64,000 nt of DNA, taken from Nemertoderma westbladi (taxonomy: Eukaryota; Xenacoelomorpha; Nemertodermatida; Nemertodermatidae). Positions 58,577-64,000 of this stretch are shown piece by piece. Each line of letters opens with the position of its first letter. Position 1 is the stretch's first letter. The stretch is taken from contig JAUCBJ010001972.1 in NCBI GenBank assembly GCA_032718475.1, positions 43,012-107,011 of the forward strand, in the 5' to 3' direction. Below the pieces are notes generated by a model, which did no database searches, was not told the origin of the DNA, and saw nothing but the letters and a program-made list of their open reading frames with translations. The position numbers and the translations under genes are program-made.

Positions 58577-59543
58577 AGTTGTCGCAATTTCGTTTCTCCC
58601 AAGTTCAGTATCCCTTTCAAGTTGATCTATATATGTTATGGCAGGTCGTCCACGACTACGCTTTCCATGAGTTGGTTGCCAGAGAAGTAGATCTGGTATG
58701 ACCTCGTCTTTACTTTGCCAGCAGTGCCCACTGTATCTTAATCTGCGTTCACGGAGGGTGGTTGATACAGGTGGTATTGTACCATAAAGCTCGGCGTTTG
58801 TCATGTGTTGTCTCCAGCTGATGTTTAGGGCTGCCCTTAGTAGTCTTGTGTAGCAACCATCAATTCGTTGTTCAAGTGATTTACTCAGTGTCCAGGTTTC
58901 ACCCCCGTATAAAAATACACTTTCCACTGTGGCTCGAAAGAACTTAGTCTTCAGGTGCCTGGAGAGATCTGATTTCCAGATGGTATTCCTTTTTGATAGA
59001 GCTACCCAAGCCTTTGCTTTCCTAACTTCTATGTCCTTTTTGCTGCTCTCTATCCATGATCCAAGGTACTGGAAGTCATCGACCTTCCTTAGTTGATTAT
59101 TATCAATGGTTGTCAAGTTTCCATCAACATTAAATGTCATGAATTCGGTCTTGGTAGCATTTATATGTAATCCGACCTCCTTAGCAGCCCTCTCCACTTT
59201 ATTTAGTAGAAGCTGTGCATCTGCTAGCGTATTAGAGAGCAGGGCGATGTCATCCGCAAAGTCGGTGTCTGTGACTGTAGTTGCCGGATATCTACTACTT
59301 CTGCGTTCTTGAAGTGTGAATCCCAGATCTTCACCCTTTGTGGCCGTCCTCATTGCGTAATCCAGCACAATTACAAATAGTAATGGTGCTAATGTGTCGC
59401 CTTGCAGTACGCCAGCCAGGATTGAGAAAAACTCAGTTTCACCATCTGGTGAGAGTACCTGTGCTTCTGTGTCACGATATAACAATCCAATGCCAGCAAC
59501 GATTACTTCTGGTATTCCATAAGCTCTTAGGATTACAAGCATT
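58511..59543 (-). pseudogene. RTE-like LINE, second family: C-terminal RT fragment
   Basis: About 341 codons from a point inside RT (LRAYGIPEVIVAGI) through GVLQGDTLAPLLF, the catalytic TDFADDIALLS, a VDDFQYLGSW block, FLYGGETWTLS, and the C-terminal RLRYSGHCWQSKDE / LLLWQP / RGRPAITYIDQL region, ending in a TAG that is the first of the TAG tail. It shares organisation with the other LINE here but is clearly a different family (GGETWTLS versus GSPCWALT). It is 5'-truncated near 59543 at a T-rich junction; endonuclease is absent. Similar C-terminal signatures are common in LINEs of aquatic invertebrates; this is recollection, not a search. Confidence 0.9.
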
Positions 59544-60304
59544 GTTCAAGTGTTTTTTTTACACTTAGCAATTATTGTACATTCTACACTATTAAGTACG
59601 CCTTATGAATATGTTATATCAATATGTATATAGATTTTATTTTACCGGATTGATTTTATACCGCTATTGACTTATATGGTGCCTTGGTGCCTTACTGTTC
59701 TTACCGCCACGTTATTAATTGGTGTGTAGTTTATATAACTATTTTCGGTGCAATTGGTGCTATGCTACTTACGCCTTAAAGCCAGACCATTTTACTAATA
59801 ACAGCCGCCGGGGCATATTTCGGATGAAAATCAAAAATGTAAAACAGGAAGTGGTTATGTATTTATGTAAGTATAACCATTCAATATCTCAAAAACTCAA
59901 GTAGGTACGCAAAAATGTTTAACGCAACTATTTATCAATTAGTATCTAGTTGTTGAATAACAAAAGTTGGGAACGATTCGATGTGCGATATTCGAAATAT
60001 TAGCATATGATTAACATTATGGAACGCGAAATTAAATACTCACAGCTACACTTTGTCAGCTGAACAACATTTCACTACTTATTGTCAATTGGAGTTACGT
60101 ATATTAATTATGTATTATTATTATTATTATGTATTGTGTAACGAAATACTTTGCCCCCCCCCCCCTCCCCCAGCCCCCCACTACAGCCAAAACTACAACG
60201 TCTACGGAAACGAATTATACCTTATCTGAAAGCTTATTTTAATACAATTTTAATTAACTTTAATATTGTGTGTGACCTCCGTTTGCGGCGCGCAGGGTAA
60301 GTCT
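59544..60304. other. AT-rich spacer with poly-C tract
   Basis: No supported gene. 60117-60130 is a TTA/TAT microsatellite, and 60154-60179 is a C-rich tract with two interruptions. The part nearest 60305 may be the 3' flank or terminal inverted repeat region of the mariner-type element, but no matching inverted end was found. Confidence 0.5.
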
Positions 60305-61834
60305 TCAAAATACGCACAGAATTTCGAGTTGTAAGGGCTGGTAGTGCATTAGTTCCTCGATACGACTCGTCAGGATGGCTCCCACATCCTCGGCACCATT
60401 CAGGTCAGGACTAGCACCGCACCAGGCGATTGGGAGTTATCGAAGAAATCGACTCCAGAGTCCTGTAGCAACTGTTGCGTCTCGATTGCACTGGAACATG
60501 GTGCTCGGTCGTGCAGCACTGTTACATCGTCCACTGCTATAACGTTTTCCAGATTCTGTAAAAAGGGAATGACATTGCCGCGCTAAACCGTATCTCGAAA
60601 ATAAGATCCGCGCCAAGTTTGACTCTTCGGTTTCAAAACCCACATCAGCCGTTTGGCAGTGAAACATAAAAAAACTCCAATGCAGTTTGTAACCACCGGC
60701 ATCGCTCTTCGTCTGGTATGTCGTCGACATATTTCGCTCAAACCCAGTCATTTTGAGAGTTCAGTTTACGATTCGCCCAAATAAAAAATTCATCCGAAAG
60801 AGCAAGATGTAAAAACTCATCTGAGTCCCAATGGCGGAGAAATTCTCAGAAAAAAAGCCGATCAGCGAAGATTCTTTCCGATTTGTAGGGTTTACTGATC
60901 ACCTTGTGGGTTTAATTCCACCCCGACGTCTCTGGCGATTCACCGACATAAATGACACTTCCTTTCCACGTTCCAGAAGAATGTCATTTGCTACGACCCG
61001 CCAACTTTTGCGCTGCTGACACGAGGCAAACCGAACGATATCTTAGGACTCCTGGGACAGCCTGAGCGGACGACCCCCACTAAATTCCACCTCCACGTTT
61101 TGGATAACCTTCTTCCAGTTGTATTTAACCCACCTTGGAGAACGTCCCAGCGTGTTAGAGATCCATTGTTTGGTAATAAAGGACGCACCTGCATCTCGAG
61201 CAATGCGAGATGGACGCTATTCAAGGCATGGGCAGCCTGGAATAGGCTTTCCAGGATTTGGAAGTCACCGAGAATTAATCGGCAACTTAAGGTCCGGTTA
61301 TTTAGAGCAGCAGTAGTTCCAGTACTCCTCTACGGGAGTCCATGCTGGGCTCTAACTGCTGAGGACACCAAATCTCTGGATGGCACATTCACAAGAATGC
61401 TACGCCGGGTTCATTGTGTCAAGTACAATGCACACATCTCCAACCAGACACTATATAACATAGGAGGTGTCTCATTGGTTCCCCCAAGCTTGACACTAGA
61501 ACAAAATCGCCTCCGCTTTGCAGGACATTGCTTTCGCCGTGAGGACCAGCCAGTGCATAATCTTGTACTTTGGCAGCCTCATGGAGTGAATAAGCATGGT
61601 GGACAGCCCATGACTTTCTTGAGACGCATCTTAAAGGACACTGGCCTTAAAGATGCAGATGATCTAGCCAATGTCATGGGTGATAGGGAGTTGTGGCGGT
61701 GCAATTTTGTTGACAAGCCGGCACAGCATTCTTAAAAATGCAGCTGCAATGCAGCATGCCGATACTAGTACTTGTAGAGCAATGCGAAACGCAATTGCCA
61801 TAGCTCGATGTTTGATCCGCGATTGTTTTGTCAT
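60305..61834 (-). pseudogene. Degenerate Tc1/mariner-type transposase, interrupted by LINE copy 4
   Basis: Read on the minus strand from ATG 61834 to TGA 60305-60307, skipping the LINE at 61209-61776. The N terminus is a basic helix-turn-helix-like region with a GRSPRWVKYNW segment and a GGRP linker. Three acidic catalytic positions can be located: LSDEFF (D at 60792-60794), LHDRAPC (D at 60508-60510) and SPDLNGAED (D at 60404-60406). The last two are 104 nt apart, close to the DD34D/E spacing but off by a base, so at least one frameshift lies between them. In-frame stops occur after the GGRP region and elsewhere. The gene is dead. Tc1/mariner superfamily is well supported by the HD.APC and SPDLN motifs; the exact clade is not. 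Confidence 0.82.
61209..61776 (+). mobile_element. RTE-like LINE copy 4, short 5'-truncated fragment inside the mariner-type gene
   Basis: Same family as copies 1-3. An exact 11-bp target duplication, GAGCAATGCGA, flanks it at 61198-61208 and 61777-61787, and removing the insert restores the transposase reading frame. LINE identity begins at AAGGCATGGGCAGCC (61223). The 14 nt before it, 61209-61222, are not in the LINE at that point and partly match its reverse complement. The coding part, ending at the stop 61733-61735, carries the RLSRIWKSP..YGSPCWALT..RLRFAGHCFRRED blocks, about 170 codons. The tail is GATACTAGTACTTGTA. Confidence 0.93.
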
Positions 61835-62753
61835 TTAATACATTTGCCATTCAAACTTTACCGGTAATGTTTAAAGGTTAATCCTAATCTTAAATCTGTA
61901 ATCCTAAGGTTCAAATTAGCATTTATCGGTAATAAACGAGCAAGAGGCCTCAAACAAGCAGACTTGGAACTCCGGGAGCTGGCTAATAGAAACTGAAAGA
62001 AATTAACAGGCATCATCCAATGAGAGAGCTTAAAATTGCCATCTGTTTTTACGTGTCAGCCAATTATCTGCGATGACCAATATTTCCGGATTCAGTGCAT
62101 ACTTGGAAGATATTGTCTGATGAGAAGCTTCAAAATGATATATAGTTTGTTTCTGTTTCTGTATTTCGTTACACCCGGTACATTATTTATATATCGTATG
62201 TATCTATATGGCCTATTGTCATCGTTACAATACTGTCATCAACTCAGGCTAAGCTCAATTGTAATAAAGGCTTAGTAGGTTTTGGGACGTTTACAACAGC
62301 TGTCCATTAAACTAACAAAACCAAGAAACTGAACCAGGGTGCCAGCCATGTACCAACGGCTGTTGGGTAGGTGTCGTCGCGTTACGGCTAATGTCGCGTT
62401 ACGGCAAATTTTTTGAGAGATTAGCCGTAACGCGACTTTCAAAGTCGCGTTACGGCTACTCTAAAAGTCGCGTTACGGCTAATCTATTGTCTTGGTTTTA
62501 CATAGGGAATCATTATCAATATTATTCTATGGTGTTTACGTACAGATGAGGTCCGAAAAATGTAATGTAATAATGTTTTACAGCATGGGAGTCTCCGGGG
62601 GGGGGGGGGGGGGGGGGGGTTGATTTACCATCTTTCATACTGTATGTTCTTCGACAACCTCACATTCAATATAATATTGTATTCTATGGTATTCTTAGTC
62701 ACAGCCTCAATCACAGGTACCGAATACAGCCAATAATAGCAGCCGAAAAAGCA
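61835..62753. other. Spacer with GTCGCGTTACGG repeat cluster and poly-G tract
   Basis: No recognisable gene. Contains the repeat cluster at 62376-62482 (separate entry) and an uninterrupted run of 23 G at 62597-62619. The open frame at 62036-62275 shows no recognisable domain and I do not call it. Confidence 0.5.
62376..62482. repeat. Clustered direct and inverted copies of GTCGCGTTACGGCTAA
   Basis: Direct copies begin at 62376, 62393 (ends GGCAA), 62444 and 62467, and one inverted copy (TTAGCCGTAACGCGAC) lies at 62421-62436. The inverted copy can pair with either neighbour, giving a stem of 15-16 bp. The word is CpG-rich in an AT-rich neighbourhood. It could be the terminal/subterminal repeats of a small DNA transposon or a protein-binding array; the sequence alone does not decide. 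Confidence 0.8.
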
Positions 62754-62861
62754 ATGAGTGGTTTTGTGGAACATATTCCACTACTTCATATCGATGTTGT
62801 TAACCAACGCCTGGCTCGCTACCTCGACCATATGGCGTTCTGTTTGGGGACTGACAAGTAG

Positions 62862-63410
62862 GCAATTGCCGTCCTTCCAACCGCCGATCACCCAGTTGAA
62901 GGTCCAGCTGCATTGGGAGGGGGTGGTGATCCCGACTGGCATGTTGGTGTAGTGAACCACCCCTTCGTGACCGAACCATTCCAACCCACCCCACCACCGA
63001 ACCACCCCTTCGCGGACGAACCATTCCAACCCACCCCACCACCGAACCACCCCTTCGCGGACGAACCATTCCAACCCACCCCACCACCGAACCACCCCTT
63101 CGCGGACGAACCATTCCAACCCACCCCACCACCGAACCACCCCTTCGCGGACGAACAATTCCAACCCACCCCACCACCGAACCACCCCTTCGCGGACGAA
63201 CCATTCCAACCCACCCCACCACCGAACCACCCCTTCGCGGACGAACCATTCCAACCCACCCCACCACCGAACCACCCCTTCGCGGACGAACCATTCCAAC
63301 CCACCCCACCACCGAACCACCCCTTCGCGGACGAACCATTCCAACCCACCCCACCACCGAACCATATGCCACACGCGGGCGATGACTGGCTAATTCAAGA
63401 CATTTCTTAG
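62862..63410 (+). CDS. Possible protein with nine 15-residue proline-rich repeats
   Basis: Open from after TAG 62859-62861 to stop TAG 63408-63410. A non-repetitive lead of about 30 residues (including DHPVEGPAALGGGGDPDW) precedes nine copies of the 15-residue unit NHPFADEPFQPTPPP (first unit has VTEPF) and a tail of about 16 residues. Upstream of the TAG the same frame is open further, with an ATG at 62754, so a single stop separates it from another 35 codons; it may be a pseudogene, a stop in an intron, or chance. The minus strand is also open over 62781-63374, ending in a non-repetitive stretch that looks equally protein-like. Function unknown; strand uncertain. Confidence 0.3.
   Translation, partial: AIAVLPTADHPVEGPAALGGGGDPDWHVGVVNHPFVTEPFQPTPPPNHPFADEPFQPTPPPNHPFADEPFQPTPPPNHPFADEPFQPTPPPNHPFADEQFQPTPPPNHPFADEPFQPTPPPNHPFADEPFQPTPPPNHPFADEPFQPTPPPNHPFADEPFQPTPPPNHMPHAGDDWLIQDIS
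62955..63359. repeat. 45-bp tandem repeat, nine units
   Basis: Nine head-to-tail 45-bp units, C-rich on the plus strand, with landmark CTTCGCGGACGAACC. The first unit differs (CTTCGTGACCGAACC), and one unit has GAACAATTC for GAACCATTC; otherwise they are identical, so amplification is recent. The length is a multiple of three and the unit lacks stops on several frames of both strands. Confidence 0.95.
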
Positions 63411-63773
63411 TTCAGATCTTTAGTTTTAGATACTTTTGATTTGATTATTATAATGATAAATTCAAAGTGCAATATTTCGGCAAAATATTGATATACTTTC
63501 GACCAATATACCTATGGTACTGTGTACTGTGGTACTCAATACAACAAAAATAATACAATAATTAATAAATTAAGTGTTTTTAGTTAAAATTTTTTTTATT
63601 TGAGTGTGTAAAGTAAAAACATTCGATTATAAAAAAATTGTGAATTAAAACCAAGTGTAAGGATAACCTCATGAGGTATTAAACCTCGTTTCCATGAGGG
63701 TCCTATAAATAAAATAGTGTTTAATATTAATGTTAAAAAGTTAAGAGGGGGGCTCAGCCTCGAACAGGTGTTT
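63411..63773. other. AT-rich non-coding region
   Basis: No gene. The right part is probably the 3' UTR of the minus-strand LINE fragment at 63774-64000; the CATGAGG/CCATGAGGGTCC words near 63670-63700 recur imperfectly. The element's 3' end is not located. Confidence 0.45.
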
Positions 63774-64000
63774 TCAGATATCGGTTTCTGACAGATTTGT
63801 TAATAAGTGTTTTTTCAGTTGGTGTTTGAAGGCATCAAGGGAGGGCGCATTCACTATGGTCTGGGGTAGGCGATTCCAATGGAGTGGTCCCTTGTAGCTG
63901 AACGCGTGCTGCCCGTAGATAGTAGACCTCTGTGGAATGATTTGTTGTTGGTTGTGAGAGCGTGCGCTGCGTCTCCCAGGAGCCGGTGTAATCATGTCGG
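63774..64000 (-). pseudogene. C-terminal end of a LINE reverse transcriptase, running off the window
   Basis: About 75 codons on the minus strand, stop at 63774-63776, still open at the window edge. A YGQHAFSYKGPLHWNRLP motif followed by IVNAPSLDAFKHQLKKHLL matches the conserved tail of CR1/jockey/L2-type LINE ORF2 proteins (aromatic-x-P-x-x-WN-x-LP then S-x-x-x-FK-x-x-LK). The RT catalytic part would be beyond the window. Whether the copy is intact cannot be judged. Confidence 0.7.

Noticed and set aside
57771-58620. Open frames of 252 and 272 codons across the 66-bp repeat (minus) and a 148-codon frame (plus)
   Set aside because: Out-of-frame readings of the amplified LINE 3' end; the true LINE frame has a TAG in every unit.
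59719-59904. 61-codon plus-strand frame in the spacer
   Set aside because: Short, no recognisable motif, no supporting context.

Overview
This window looks like repeat-dominated, probably heterochromatic DNA from an invertebrate metazoan. The evidence is the set of elements present: a Ty3/gypsy LTR retrotransposon with an animal-type Gag zinc knuckle, RTE-like and CR1/jockey-like LINEs with apurinic endonuclease plus reverse transcriptase, a decayed Tc1/mariner-type transposase, and kilobase-scale short-monomer satellites. The phylum cannot be fixed from the sequence alone. No confident single-copy host gene is visible. The only host-gene-like candidate is a 15-residue-repeat open frame near 62.9-63.4 kb, and its strand is ambiguous.

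Layout. (1) 34-4170: satellite of 41-bp monomers with a 45-bp variant and a 127-bp higher-order unit; a small poly(A) retroinsertion with target-site duplication sits near its left edge. (2) 4171-5235: AT-rich spacer with a poly-C, MITE-like segment and a 14-bp hairpin. (3) 5236-6080 and 14943-30160: one 67-bp satellite split by an RTE-like LINE (6081-14942, minus strand), which is itself split by a young Ty3/gypsy element (6468-11550, LTRs differing at one base, 4-bp target duplication). (4) 30161-31148: a second, 5'-truncated copy of the same LINE. (5) 31149-32011: unannotated spacer. (6) 32012-57459: a 35-bp satellite of about 600 monomers, interrupted by a third copy of the RTE-like LINE (39572-40611, plus strand, 11-bp target duplication) and by a CR1/jockey-like LINE (46504-49758, minus strand). 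(7) 57844-59543: a second RTE-like LINE family whose 3' terminus has been amplified into a 66-bp tandem array of 11 copies. (8) 60305-61834: a mariner-type pseudogene interrupted by a fourth copy of the first LINE. (9) 61835-64000: spacer with a GTCGCGTTACGGCTAA repeat cluster, a poly-G tract, a 45-bp tandem repeat, and the C-terminal end of another LINE running off the edge.

How it fits together. About two thirds of the window is tandem repeat, and nearly every dispersed element lies inside or at the edge of an array. The insertions give a relative order: 67-bp array, then RTE-like LINE, then gypsy element; and 35-bp array plus local segmental duplication, then LINE copy 3. The 66-bp array shows directly how a LINE 3' end can seed a new satellite. 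The very long forward open frames in the 35-bp array arise because the monomer lacks stop codons and its length is not a multiple of three; I treat them as artefacts, not genes.
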